From an uncultured Gammaproteobacteria bacterium (GTDB lineage Bacteria > Pseudomonadota > Gammaproteobacteria > Pseudomonadales > Pseudohongiellaceae), in NCBI GenBank assembly GCA_913048385.1, contig CAJWVZ010000005.1, positions 1 through 54,267 of the forward strand: a DNA stretch of 54,267 nt, in the 5' to 3' direction. Shown in pieces: positions 1-9,574 of the stretch. The position numbers were made by a program, and so were the translations under genes. A model generated the notes under the pieces. That model made no database searches, was not told where the DNA came from, and saw only the letters and a program-made list of their open reading frames with translations. The first letter of the stretch is position 1; the number at the start of each line of letters is the position of its first letter.

Positions 1-427
1 AGACCCACTTTGCACATCCGTTGTCAGTGTTCAGCGCGAGGACACTACGCGAGTCAGTAGCAGAATAAAAAATAGTTGAGCCAATAATGACAGGGGCAGC
101 GCGTAAACCGGATGTGTCTGGAAAGGCAATTGCCCAAGCCAGTTCCAAATCGGAAAAATCTTCCGTGGTCAGCCCGGCCTTTAACGCACTAAGGTGGCGC
201 GGATTATTTCCATCAGATTGGGTAAATGTGAAGGACGGCGGAGTATCTAAGTTCACCATACGATCGTCGATTGCGCACATGGTTTTAGTCAACCAATCTT
301 CGATTTCGTCTTCCGCAGCCTGCTCTTGAGCCAAGCTTGATTGAGCAGCTCCGAGGGCCGCAATAAAAAACGGAGTAACGAAGAAATAGGTTCTAAGTCT
401 CGACAAACAATTACATGAAAGGACCAT
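1..427 (-). CDS. PQQ-binding-like beta-propeller protein, 5' end only
   Basis: An open frame runs from an ATG at 427 off the left edge, about 142 codons, so only the N-terminus is present. It begins with a basic, hydrophobic signal-peptide-like stretch ending near AQSSLAQE. Around residues 92-142 it reads ELAWAIAFP, then RAAPVIIGSTIFYSAT, then VLALNTDNGCAKW. That is the pattern of the first blade of quinoprotein propellers of the polyvinyl-alcohol-dehydrogenase type (W..FP, P.V.G...F, .ALD..TGC..W). It is probably a periplasmic PQQ-dependent oxidase or dehydrogenase. The substrate is unknown and the catalytic part lies outside the window. Confidence 0.6.
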   Translation of the reverse strand, partial: MVLSCNCLSRLRTYFFVTPFFIAALGAAQSSLAQEQAAEDEIEDWLTKTMCAIDDRMVNLDTPPSFTFTQSDGNNPRHLSALKAGLTTEDFSDLELAWAIAFPDTSGLRAAPVIIGSTIFYSATDSRSVLALNTDNGCAKWV

Positions 428-528
428 AATAAATACTCTTCTAATGAATCATTCGAGTAAATATTGACTCAACACCGCTCTAAATTCAACTGTATCTTTT
501 TTAGGGCGTTGAGCAATTTCACAAGAAC

Positions 529-3500
529 TTAGTCCGCACCAAGAACTTTAGAACCCGTAAGCTTAAGAATTAAATTATTGGCATCAATTAGAGTCCACGT
601 CGTCTCAAGGATACTGTTACTGACTTCAATAACGTCAGTATAAAGCCCACTCGTTGTTTCAAAGACACCGCTACAATCAGGAGACTGGGCATTTTCATTA
701 AGCGCACCAATGATATTAAACTCCCTCAACTTAGTTATTTGGACAGTCGCGTCCGAAGCCGAGACCACTTGTAAACCTATATCAAACTGACTAATACCAT
801 TAGCCGAGCTAGGCAGACCATTCGCAAAAAGGCCTAGGCAGGTATAAATCGTAGAATCGCTAGAATTAAAGGCACCAATATTATTATAGGCCAGCCCGAG
901 AGACGGGTCAGGCGTAGATCCGTTATAAGGAGATGGCCACTTGTCCGTGGGCACATATCGTGGAAAAGGAATAGTTATCGTAGCCGAGACTGATGAACTA
1001 GCACCACTATTATCAGTCGCAGTGAACGTAACCGTGGTTGATCCATTGGGGAATAATATTCTCGCATTCAATCCGGAAGCCACTTTAGATCCAGCCACAC
1101 TCCATTCTGTAGATACGATCGTCCCATCGCTATCACTTGCTGTGGCAGTGAGGCTAACCGACTCCCCCGCCTTATCATCGGTATCGCCGATACTTCGACT
1201 TCCGCCCACAATAGATACAGTTGGCGATACGTTCGTTGGGTACTGAATAGCAAACCTTAGTTGATTCGTGCAATTAATATCATTCCATTGCCCCGCACTC
1301 CCATAAAAATTTGGGGACGCTGTAGGCCAGCCCGACAAACCCATTGCGAGGCAGTGTTGCGTGCCTCCAAAATTATCTGGCTCACTCCCATTAGAACCAT
1401 GCCCAGGCCCATTGCCCCACCAAACAGTTCCAGAATTATTCGAGGGCACTTCCGTGTCATCTTCCCAGAGCCATGACCCTTCCAAAGCAGAATCAGTCCC
1501 TCCTAACCATGAGTAAACAGCACCACCTCCGTCAGGAGCCACAGTATTTACATTTTTGAGTAAGTCCTTGACCCAGGTATTTTGTTCTGCAGTTTTTATT
1601 TTAACTAAAGTAGCGCCTTTCGATTTTGCATAAGCAGCAGCGTCACTCCAGGTCATCGGGGTTCCGACTATTTCATATTCTCCACCGCCATGAGTTGTCT
1701 TTGTATCAGGACCAAAAAGGTTAGACACCTCGACATCGTCAAGTAAAACCTCGTGAGAGTAACCTCTGGTTTGCGCAGAGAAAGAAATTTGATCCTGGCG
1801 GGCAGGCACAAATGAAGATGTACTAAGATTTGAAATAATACTCACGCCATTTATTGAAAGATTCAAACTACCTAGCGCGAGCCATTCAACCGAAACATCA
1901 CGCCACTTTCCATCAACCAGAGTTGCATCTGCCACATAACTGTTTGGGATTTCCTCGTCGTTCACAAAGATTCGATAACCTTTCTTACTAAAGGTATTAA
2001 ACTCGATGGTCAATCCCCTCGCATAGCCACCATAATTGTTTCCGCTAAAGGCTTGCGTAGGTATAGATTCCCCAAAATTGAAGGCAAACCCATCCGCAGA
2101 CAGAGAGGTAGAAGAGGATATTTTTACTTTGAATTTTGCAGTGAATCCATTCTCTAAATTAATCTTAGGGACTGTGTAACTAGATGACGACCAAGTCTGA
2201 TCTGGAGTGAGCTGCAGTGCTCCGTTAGAGATTGAAGGCTTGGAGCCGTATGGTCCAAGGCCCGTAGCGATCGAGGCATCGGTAAACACCGGTGTCCCAT
2301 CTGGCTGAGCATTAAAGTCTTGTTTAAAAGTACCAGCGACCCCACCTACTTTTATATAAGCATAGCCGACACTCTCAAGGCCGCTGCTGTCGCGAATTCG
2401 GTATCTAAATCGATCAACATTCTTCGTAAGCGAAAGCTTTCCGGATGAATACGTAATTGCGTCGCGACCCCCTGCCCCTTTGCCTTCGGAAATTTGGACA
2501 CTCGCGCCAAGATAAGAGGTTTTGTCAACACCAACGAGAGTAATCTCATCGCCATTCGCATCGTGATCATTACCAAGGACATCGATCAAAGTGTCGTTGC
2601 CGACCGCAGCTAGTATCGAATCGAGCGAGGCATTTGGCGCAATCCTTTGCTGAAGTGATCCAAGATTGGTAAAACTTTCCAAATTTTTGGCTTTAACGTC
2701 TAGCACTACTTTTTGCTCCGGCCCGGAAAATCTGCCCAAGTTATTATTGGACATAATCGTTCCACCCTCGGGCGCATTACCCGTATAGTGGCCGTTTCCC
2801 CAGAGATGGCCAACCTCATGACGCCAAACTCGAGAAAAATCTCCTACTCCTTCAGTGGTGTCATTTGATGAATATCCTCGCGGATTTCCGACCCTAGCGA
2901 CTTGAGCCAAACCCTCTCCGCCATTCAGCATATAATCTGTATTGATTACAAGCGCCATGTTATGCGTCTTTGCGCCAGGCAAAATAATTTCCCATTGGAT
3001 TTCAAGTTCGTCTTTCCGCGAAAAGTGTGTGTCGTCAATTATACAGCTGCCAGCACAGGAGGCTGGCTTCAATTGATCCGTGTGATAGGGGTCCTGCGCA
3101 CGACTGGCACGAATAATAACCTTACCCAACTCATGCTTGATTCCAGCTTCTCGCATATACAAGGCATTTGTTGTATTTACCGAGTATTCGATTATCGAAA
3201 GAGCGGCCACAACATCGCTGGCGTGCACCCCATCGATCTGATGGAATGGCATGTCCACACCAACCTCGACACCATAAATTAAAGACCCAGCCCCGCCCGC
3301 CCCAACCGTAAAGTCAGGAAATTTCAGGTCAGGCTCTACACAAGTGTTGTTAGGTCCCTTGTCGCAAAGTAATTCAGTCCGTCCACCAGTATTAATCCAC
3401 TCCCTTCCATCCTCAAAGACCGCTCGGTAGAAAACCATGCCGCTGTCGAATCGAACGGCGCTTACCGTCGCACCGGGGACTCCTTGAACGGTTCCGATAT

Positions 3501-3765
3501 AGGTCCTGACGATCGGCACCTCTAGCACATCGAAGGTCCCATCATCCTTCTGTTTTTGAACTTGAAAATTCGGGCCACGGTTGGAGAGGAAGAACAGTGA
3601 AGCAGTATAGCTCTCTCCCTCATAGGAAATTACGTGGTCAAAAGAATCCGGAAGAGCAGCATTTAAAGCCATCGAACCAAAAATAAAATAAACGGCGGCG
3701 AGGACCCTCTTCCTGGGGTGCTTTGCTCTAATAAGATTACCAACAGTCTTTATGATCTTTGTCAT
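529..3765 (-). CDS. Secreted multidomain zinc metalloprotease with C-type lectin-like and PKD-like domains
   Basis: The protein has 1078 residues and a signal peptide (cleavage near residues 35-37). A metzincin-type zinc site HEVGHLWGNGH lies at about 316-326 in a reprolysin-like catalytic domain (roughly 160-350). A Ca-rich Ig/cadherin-like segment with DVLGNDHDANGDEIT follows (about 390-475). Next come a concanavalin/LamG-like beta domain (about 480-680), a C-type lectin-like fold with EPDNFGG and QWNDINC (about 695-842), and a PKD-like module (about 846-932). The start has AGAGG eight bases upstream. It probably degrades extracellular glycoprotein, with the lectin and beta domains docking on glycan; that role is inference. 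Confidence 0.85.
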   Translation of the reverse strand: MTKIIKTVGNLIRAKHPRKRVLAAVYFIFGSMALNAALPDSFDHVISYEGESYTASLFFLSNRGPNFQVQKQKDDGTFDVLEVPIVRTYIGTVQGVPGATVSAVRFDSGMVFYRAVFEDGREWINTGGRTELLCDKGPNNTCVEPDLKFPDFTVGAGGAGSLIYGVEVGVDMPFHQIDGVHASDVVAALSIIEYSVNTTNALYMREAGIKHELGKVIIRASRAQDPYHTDQLKPASCAGSCIIDDTHFSRKDELEIQWEIILPGAKTHNMALVINTDYMLNGGEGLAQVARVGNPRGYSSNDTTEGVGDFSRVWRHEVGHLWGNGHYTGNAPEGGTIMSNNNLGRFSGPEQKVVLDVKAKNLESFTNLGSLQQRIAPNASLDSILAAVGNDTLIDVLGNDHDANGDEITLVGVDKTSYLGASVQISEGKGAGGRDAITYSSGKLSLTKNVDRFRYRIRDSSGLESVGYAYIKVGGVAGTFKQDFNAQPDGTPVFTDASIATGLGPYGSKPSISNGALQLTPDQTWSSSSYTVPKINLENGFTAKFKVKISSSTSLSADGFAFNFGESIPTQAFSGNNYGGYARGLTIEFNTFSKKGYRIFVNDEEIPNSYVADATLVDGKWRDVSVEWLALGSLNLSINGVSIISNLSTSSFVPARQDQISFSAQTRGYSHEVLLDDVEVSNLFGPDTKTTHGGGEYEIVGTPMTWSDAAAYAKSKGATLVKIKTAEQNTWVKDLLKNVNTVAPDGGGAVYSWLGGTDSALEGSWLWEDDTEVPSNNSGTVWWGNGPGHGSNGSEPDNFGGTQHCLAMGLSGWPTASPNFYGSAGQWNDINCTNQLRFAIQYPTNVSPTVSIVGGSRSIGDTDDKAGESVSLTATASDSDGTIVSTEWSVAGSKVASGLNARILFPNGSTTVTFTATDNSGASSSVSATITIPFPRYVPTDKWPSPYNGSTPDPSLGLAYNNIGAFNSSDSTIYTCLGLFANGLPSSANGISQFDIGLQVVSASDATVQITKLREFNIIGALNENAQSPDCSGVFETTSGLYTDVIEVSNSILETTWTLIDANNLILKLTGSKVLGAD

Positions 3766-4034
3766 TTTTTAAACCTCTTCAACGCAATCGGCAGAGAACA
3801 GTCAATATAAGCACCCTTTTATAACCTAGCGCGAGAACGACGTCGAGGAGAGTTTCAACACACATTAAACTATTGATAGTACTTAAACGGTTTAATTCCG
3901 CACTCACTATTACCTCGGAAGGATTAGTGGTAACGTTTTAAATATGACGTGAATTATTTCGGTACCAAAGGACAATACACGATGCGCGTAAACAACAATC
4001 CCAAAACGAAAAAATCAGAGCATACAGACGACCC

Positions 4035-4436
4035 ATGAAAAAAATTTTAAAATACATCGGGTTATTTGTTGTCTTCACTTGGTTTATGGTTGGCGGTATC
4101 ACGCACTTCACAGATCCAAGCTTCTACCTCGATATTATGCCGCCGTATCTACCTTTGCATCTCGAAATTGTTTATTTCAGTGGTATTTTAGAGATAATTT
4201 TTGCGGGGCTGCTACTTGTGCCTTCACGGCGCCAACTCTCTGGCAATCTATTAATTGCACTGACACTTGCGGTCACGCCGGCCAATATTTACATGTGGCA
4301 GAATCCTGGAGCGTTCCCAGACATTGAGCCATTCTTATTATCAGTAAGGCTAGTGGTTCAGATCTTGCTCATTTTGACGATTTGGATGAGTACGCGTCGT
4401 GAGAGACAGAATCTCATAGTCGATCCAAACGCTTAA
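4035..4436 (+). CDS. DoxX-family small membrane protein
   Basis: The 133 residues form four predicted membrane segments. The hallmarks GGITHFTDPSFYLDIMPPYLP near the start, YFSGILEI in the second helix and TPANIYMW in the third match DoxX-like proteins. These are small inner-membrane proteins of mostly unknown role, some linked to quinone or redox stress. No clear Shine-Dalgarno sequence precedes the ATG. The gene stands alone between two minus-strand genes. The family call is firm; the function is open. Confidence 0.8.
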   Translation: MKKILKYIGLFVVFTWFMVGGITHFTDPSFYLDIMPPYLPLHLEIVYFSGILEIIFAGLLLVPSRRQLSGNLLIALTLAVTPANIYMWQNPGAFPDIEPFLLSVRLVVQILLILTIWMSTRRERQNLIVDPNA

Positions 4437-4488
4437 GAAAGTTTTCTTTGAAACGGCCTCTGTTTCTTTCTTTGTGAATACTGCCTTA

Positions 4489-4887
4489 CTAATCGTGGCC
4501 CGAGTCAAACGCGTCCTTCTTCTCAAGGCTTAGCTTTCCCTTCAAGCTCATTATGTAAGCCGCTCCCGACAACAGAAGGATAGAACCCGACTCACCCAGC
4601 AACACAAGCGCGTCCATATCCTTCCCGTGCATAACGATTAAACGACACAGCGCAGTAATCGCAATAATAATCGGTAGAGTAACCGGGATTCGTGAAGAGC
4701 TCGTGTACGCACCCACCATTCCAATAATCTCGGCATAAATAAAGAGCGTGAATAATCTTTCTATTTGAATGTTGTTATTCAGAATACCGTCAACGATGTC
4801 GCCAACAGCGGCAATAAATGCTCCAACCCCAATGACGTATAGAATAATCTTTTCGCCAATCTCGGACGCCTTCTTAGTTAGTTGCAT
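4489..4887 (-). CDS. psiE: PsiE-family (phosphate-starvation-inducible E-like) membrane protein
   Basis: The 132 residues include four hydrophobic segments. The central FIYAEIIGMVGAY and the later ITALCRLIVMHGKD resemble the conserved core of E. coli PsiE (YFEFI...., ITAIVRLII). Length matches the family (about 136). AGAGGA directly precedes the start. PsiE is a cytoplasmic-membrane protein of uncertain molecular role, induced by phosphate starvation in E. coli; I saw no clear Pho box here. It could be transcribed with the amidohydrolase gene upstream (107-bp gap). Confidence 0.75.
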   Translation of the reverse strand: MQLTKKASEIGEKIILYVIGVGAFIAAVGDIVDGILNNNIQIERLFTLFIYAEIIGMVGAYTSSSRIPVTLPIIIAITALCRLIVMHGKDMDALVLLGESGSILLLSGAAYIMSLKGKLSLEKKDAFDSGHD

Positions 4888-4994
4888 GTTCCTCTCCCAT
4901 CCTTGTTTGACACAATCATTCTCTTAATTAAGTACATCCAGATTCATGACATCTTATATCGTACGTTCTTTTACTCGGCTTGAATCACTTACAA

Positions 4995-6743
4995 TCACAT
5001 CCGATATACGATCTCCCCACCAACGATTGTCATTACATTCTTAGCACTAAGGATATCTGCTTCAGGGACCGTCATAATGTCACGATCAAAAACCGTAAAA
5101 TCGGCCAGCTTACCAATCTCAATTGAACCCCGAAGCTCTTCTTGAAAGGCTCCGTTCGCCGGCCAAATTGTAAACATTCTTAATGCTGTTTCCCGAGAAA
5201 CTGCCAACTCGGGATGCCATCCCGGACCCGACGACCCATCGAGCCGCTTACGCGCCACCGCTGCATAAAACTCAATCAGGGGCTCACCTGCCTCAACCGG
5301 GGCATCTGTCCCCCCTAAGATCATCAGCCCTCGATCAACTAATTGTTGCCAAGGATAAGCGTATCCCAATCGGTCAGGGCCCAATCGGTCAGGCGCAAAA
5401 TTCAGATCACCAATCCCATGGCTGGGTTGCATCGAGGGAATGACTCCCATTTCAACGAACCGCTGTTGATCAGATGGAGGAATAATTTGCGCATGCTCCA
5501 AGCGCCAACGCAAGTCCGTGCTGGCCCACTGAGCCTTGGGAAGCGCGGACCTCGCTTCAGAATACCAATCAAGCATAGACCGCACAGCGCGGTCACCGAT
5601 GGCATGAGTTTCAACCTGAACCCCTAAACGCAATGCGTCAGCTAAGACCGGCATCAATTCTTCTTTGGTAGTTCTGTTCATAAAGCCATTCTGATCTGAA
5701 TCAGAATAATTCTCTAAAAGCGCAGCTCCCCGAGATCCTAGAGTGCCATCAATAAATACCTTTATACCCCTCACGTCGAACATATGATCGACCGTTGTCT
5801 CACGTCCCCTTTCAAACATTGTCCCGGCCTCTTTGACGGGGATCGCCGCGTAAACGCGGTGAAGCATCTCTCCATTAGCATGAATATCTTTCATCAGATC
5901 AACCAAGCGATAAGACATTCCCGCATCCTGAGTCTGAGTCCAACCCAATGCCGAATTAGCTCGCATTCCTCTCAAAAGGTTATCCTTCAAATACTCATCA
6001 GTTTCAGGAGGAATCAATTCGCGAAACACATTCATCGCATTGGCCAAAACGTATCCAGTCGGATTTCCGTCAATATCTCGTTCAAATCTGCCACCCTCAG
6101 GATCGGGTGTTTCGCGAGTTACATTTGCCAATTCTAAAGCGTAAGAATTCACTAAGGCCGATACCCCATCTGCTCGCGGCATAAATAACGGCTTATCGGT
6201 TGTGAAAGAATCTACATCATACTTATTTAAAAACCGCTTCTCGTCTATCCATTCTCTCTCGATCCAACCCCTACCCTGAACCCAGTCACCGGCGGGAATG
6301 GTAGAAGACCAATCCCTTATCTTCTCGACCGTCTCAGATAGACTGGAGATTCCAAAAAGGCTCAAAGTCTTTGTCCGTCGGCCCACCCCCTCAAGATGTT
6401 GATGACTATCAGTAAACCCAGAAAAAACCGTTCGACCACTTAAATCTAAATTCTCAGCTCCTCCGCACATGTAGTCTTGCGCGTCACTGTTGCTACCAAC
6501 AAACGTAATCCGCCCATCTTTTACAGCAACCGCCTCCGCTTTCCACCTCAAGTCATCAGATGTATAAATATTAGTATTGAAAAGGACCAAATCTGACGGA
6601 GTACAATCGCCTAGGTCTGCTGTGCTGGCGGAGCTTCGAGACAAATCATCGACGTCATCATTACTACAAGCACTCAGAAAATTCACGACTAAGAATAGCG
6701 CAAGAGTCTTTTTGCTTCCCAACAACATACTTCTAGTCCTCAT
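4995..6743 (-). CDS. Lipoprotein amidohydrolase of the YtcJ-like (Amidohydro_3) family
   Basis: The 582 residues start with a lipoprotein signal (FLSAC lipobox, Cys about 26), so it is probably membrane-anchored in the periplasm. Metal and catalytic motifs are in the family order: FTDSHQHL (His114/His116), KVFIDG (about 328-333), ETHAIGD (His380), LEHAQI (His417) and GGTDAP (Asp480), ending with GKLADFTVFD. YtcJ-like enzymes hydrolyse N-substituted or cyclic amides; the substrate cannot be named. An ATG at 6728 has a better ribosome site (GAGG) than the one at 6743, so the true start may be five codons later. Residues near 452-460 carry a tandem five-residue duplication (PDRLG). Confidence 0.85.
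   Translation of the reverse strand: MRTRSMLLGSKKTLALFLVVNFLSACSNDDVDDLSRSSASTADLGDCTPSDLVLFNTNIYTSDDLRWKAEAVAVKDGRITFVGSNSDAQDYMCGGAENLDLSGRTVFSGFTDSHQHLEGVGRRTKTLSLFGISSLSETVEKIRDWSSTIPAGDWVQGRGWIEREWIDEKRFLNKYDVDSFTTDKPLFMPRADGVSALVNSYALELANVTRETPDPEGGRFERDIDGNPTGYVLANAMNVFRELIPPETDEYLKDNLLRGMRANSALGWTQTQDAGMSYRLVDLMKDIHANGEMLHRVYAAIPVKEAGTMFERGRETTVDHMFDVRGIKVFIDGTLGSRGAALLENYSDSDQNGFMNRTTKEELMPVLADALRLGVQVETHAIGDRAVRSMLDWYSEARSALPKAQWASTDLRWRLEHAQIIPPSDQQRFVEMGVIPSMQPSHGIGDLNFAPDRLGPDRLGYAYPWQQLVDRGLMILGGTDAPVEAGEPLIEFYAAVARKRLDGSSGPGWHPELAVSRETALRMFTIWPANGAFQEELRGSIEIGKLADFTVFDRDIMTVPEADILSAKNVMTIVGGEIVYRM
5365..5394. repeat. Tandem 15-bp in-frame duplication inside the amidohydrolase gene
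   Basis: The unit CCCAATCGGTCAGGG (5365-5379) is followed at once by a copy differing only in the last base (5380-5394). It encodes two consecutive copies of five residues and keeps the frame. It looks like a recent slippage event. Confidence 0.85.
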
Positions 6744-6830
6744 AAATTTTAACTGAAGTTATTAAAAATCCTGCTAAACGCAACCTCATACAAGAAACGA
6801 GATTTGAAAAATAATGTCAATGAAACAAGA

Positions 6831-8732
6831 CTAAGGCTTGGGTCTTATCTCAGTAATCGATGATTGATTACTCCAGGCCGAAAGCTTGTCTTGAAGCATC
6901 TTCATTGGAAGCTGACCCGATCCGAGCACCTGGTCATGAAAGTTTCTTAAGTCGAAAGCATCGTTCATCTTTAACTCAGCATCAACCCTCGCAGACTGTA
7001 TCCTCAGCATGCCAATCTTATATGCTGTCGCCTGCCCTGGGTTATTAAAATAACGCCGAACCTCAGCCTTCACAGATGATTCCGGCCGAGGGGAGTTTTC
7101 AAGCGCATAAACCTCAGCTTGAGTCTGCGTCCAGCGTAGAGCATGGATGCCGGTATCGACAACTAATCGGATTGCCCTCCACATCTCGCCTGACAACCGA
7201 CCAAAATCAGAGTAGGGGTCCGGGTAACCACCCATCTCCTTCCCGAGCCACTCCGCATAAAGCCCCCAACCCTCGCTAAATGCAGTGTAGCCTTTATGGG
7301 TCCTGAACACTGGCAAACTATTCAACTCTTGTTGAATCGAAATCTGCATGTGATGCCCAGGAAGCCCCTCATGAAAAGCGAGGCTTGGAAGCCTAAACTT
7401 AGAGACGGCCCGCATGTCAGATAGGTGGGCATAAAATACGCCAGGACGCGAACCGTCGGCTGTTCCCCTCCGATAATGGGCAGCGCCACCGTCCTGCTCA
7501 CGAAAGGCTTCGACCCGACGTACCTCTAACCCAGCTTTTGGCAAGATGCCAAAAAAGTTGGGAAGCATATTATCGACTTCCGACAGAATTTCAGATGCCT
7601 CCGCTACATAATCCGCGCGCCCTGCATCTGTATTTGGAAAATAAAAGCGGTCATCTTCTCGCAGAAAACTGAAAAAGTCAGCCAGGGAGCCGTCAAATCC
7701 AACGCTATCTTTAATCTGCTCCATTTCCATCCGGATACGAGCGACTTCTTGGAGCCCTATCTGATGAACTTCTCTCGCAGTCAGTTCCGTTGTGGTCATC
7801 TGTTGAAGGCGATGCTGGTAATATGCTTCTCCATCAGGCAACGCCCAAGCACCTTGAGCGACGCTTGACGCTTTTTCTAGGTCTTCGATTAACCACTCTA
7901 AAATTTCACGATACGCAGGCAGCAACTGCTCGAGCATCTCGTTCTGAGCCTGAACAAGGAAATCATCTGCCTCTTTTTCTTCAATTACCCCGCTTTCACT
8001 GAGTCCTCGAACCTTCTCTTTAACGTCCATCCACAACACTGACTCTCCATCAGTATCAAAGGGGTAACCCTTCAGCACCCTTTGAATCTCGCTAATTGCA
8101 AGTCGATAATCAAAGATGGGAGGCCGAATGCCGTCGGTAGCCGCAAGTTTTGCGCGCTCTAAGTATTGCAATAGGTAACGCCCACTTTGATTAAGCCTGC
8201 TCACATAGTCATGAACATCCTGCTCAGTTTGAACAACTTGGTAGTTAATAAAACTATTTGGTAATGATGATTGCGGGCCATACCGACCAAAAATATATGC
8301 ATGCCGCCGATATTTAAGCGACGTTTCTGCTTGTCTGAAGTGGTAAACCCAGAGGTCATATGATCTCTGAGCCTCATTATTTAACTCGGAGTAATCAAAG
8401 TCTTCACGCAACCGATTAACGGAATCCTCATACCAATCTAATTGCTTAAACAACGCCGGTTCAGAAACATCGTCCAGTTCGCCGTTCCTGGTCTTATCAC
8501 CGAGCCGCGTCTTGGTCATTGGAGAAAAATCTAGTTGCTGAGCATATTCATCATTTAACCACTCAGTGAGTCGCTCTGATTCTCCATTATTCACTTCAAG
8601 AGAACCGGCATCAGTGACCGCTTCGTCACCTGCTTGGCAGCCTGCTAGAAAAAGCACAAAAAAACAGAGCCAGAGACAGGAACTCGACTGCTTTTTAACG
8701 AACCAGTAGTCGCGATAAGAGTTAATTAGCAC
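6831..8732 (-). CDS. DUF885-family lipoprotein, probable zinc peptidase
   Basis: The 633 residues begin with a lipoprotein signal (LFLAGC lipobox, Cys32). The DUF885 signature FHEGLPGHHMQ (about 453-463) is intact, and a downstream FSEGWGLYAEW (about 485-495) supplies a second acidic residue, the arrangement of HExxH-like metallopeptidases. Several DUF885 proteins are thought to be peptidases, but the activity is not established. Length is typical. The GTG start at 8732 follows AAAGG and overlaps the preceding gene by 11 bp, so the two are probably translationally coupled. Confidence 0.85.
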   Translation of the reverse strand: MLINSYRDYWFVKKQSSSCLWLCFFVLFLAGCQAGDEAVTDAGSLEVNNGESERLTEWLNDEYAQQLDFSPMTKTRLGDKTRNGELDDVSEPALFKQLDWYEDSVNRLREDFDYSELNNEAQRSYDLWVYHFRQAETSLKYRRHAYIFGRYGPQSSLPNSFINYQVVQTEQDVHDYVSRLNQSGRYLLQYLERAKLAATDGIRPPIFDYRLAISEIQRVLKGYPFDTDGESVLWMDVKEKVRGLSESGVIEEKEADDFLVQAQNEMLEQLLPAYREILEWLIEDLEKASSVAQGAWALPDGEAYYQHRLQQMTTTELTAREVHQIGLQEVARIRMEMEQIKDSVGFDGSLADFFSFLREDDRFYFPNTDAGRADYVAEASEILSEVDNMLPNFFGILPKAGLEVRRVEAFREQDGGAAHYRRGTADGSRPGVFYAHLSDMRAVSKFRLPSLAFHEGLPGHHMQISIQQELNSLPVFRTHKGYTAFSEGWGLYAEWLGKEMGGYPDPYSDFGRLSGEMWRAIRLVVDTGIHALRWTQTQAEVYALENSPRPESSVKAEVRRYFNNPGQATAYKIGMLRIQSARVDAELKMNDAFDLRNFHDQVLGSGQLPMKMLQDKLSAWSNQSSITEIRPKP

Positions 8733-9516
8733 CGACCCCTTTCCTCAAATGGCCGTAAATCAATTCCTCAGTAAACTCGACGCATTTGTATTCGAGCAAC
8801 TGCATGTTCTCATCTAAACGCCTGTACAAAGGAAAGCGAATCATCCAGGGTTCGGTGTAGATAGCAGGATCAACCAGTGTAGCCTCATACATAAGAGTAT
8901 TGGGTCCCAGGTGGTAATAGCGCTCTGTTACCTTAAGCGCATCCGTGTGGTGGTTGCCAGCATGATCAAGCCAAGTGTCGGGCACCTGATCCGTGACGTC
9001 AATTACCAAAGTGTCGTCCTTAAAATAGCCTCTCGAGTGGCCCATCCAGCTGAGAATCGGCGCTTCAAAATCTGGTCGGTTCATGTAGACAATTCTACTC
9101 GCGCTGGCAAACTCATATGCCATAACAATGTGGTCTGTTGATTGGATAACTTGAAATGGAAACGGTAGATAATTAGCACGTGGTATTCCCGGCATATAAC
9201 ACTTCACCACTGGATCATTTTTTAGCCAGTCTTCTTTGTTTACTTGTTGTTGGACGCGTCCTTCGTCGGTGTAAGGTATTTCTCCGCCCAAGACAATCCC
9301 TATGCCGCCGGGAATCGCGCCAATTGCTCCATTCTCAACGAGTGGACCAAAGTCCGCCGCATGTGGCTCAATGTCATAGTGGGCGGTGCCAATAGCCTGC
9401 CAGATACCACTAAAATCGGGTTGCCCGGCGGCGGTGCGAGGAATCTCTGTCCTCTCAAGTGCAAAGACATTATTAATCAGAAAAAACGGGATCAAGACGA
9501 CAATCAAGCGATACAT
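8722..9516 (-). CDS. Secreted protein of unknown function, short member of the PDxxGxW family
   Basis: The 264 residues start with a signal peptide ending near FALE. The motif GQPDFSGIW follows, and GHSRGYFKDDTLVID lies in the C-terminal half. Both match the three longer relatives at 9575-10579, 21140-22105 and 48601-49593. This copy is shorter and lacks their YACHEGN motif near the C-terminus. I recognise the family as a recurrent unknown in marine and soil bacterial genomes but know no function. AGAGG is seven bases upstream of the ATG. Its end overlaps the DUF885 gene and its start is 58 bp from its longer paralog, so the three are probably one operon. Confidence 0.75.
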   Translation of the reverse strand: MYRLIVVLIPFFLINNVFALERTEIPRTAAGQPDFSGIWQAIGTAHYDIEPHAADFGPLVENGAIGAIPGGIGIVLGGEIPYTDEGRVQQQVNKEDWLKNDPVVKCYMPGIPRANYLPFPFQVIQSTDHIVMAYEFASASRIVYMNRPDFEAPILSWMGHSRGYFKDDTLVIDVTDQVPDTWLDHAGNHHTDALKVTERYYHLGPNTLMYEATLVDPAIYTEPWMIRFPLYRRLDENMQLLEYKCVEFTEELIYGHLRKGVGAN

Positions 9517-9574
9517 TTATTGACCTCTGCGATTACATATAGTTGTGTTCATCAAGACTGCCTCGCTCTTCATA

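Noticed and set aside
87..329. 80-codon plus-strand frame at the left edge
   Set aside because: It is antisense to the partial PQQ-propeller gene, which has a signal peptide and family motifs.
4437..4488. GAAAC/GTTTC inverted repeat between the convergent DoxX and PsiE genes
   Set aside because: A 5-bp A/T-rich stem is too weak to support a terminator call.
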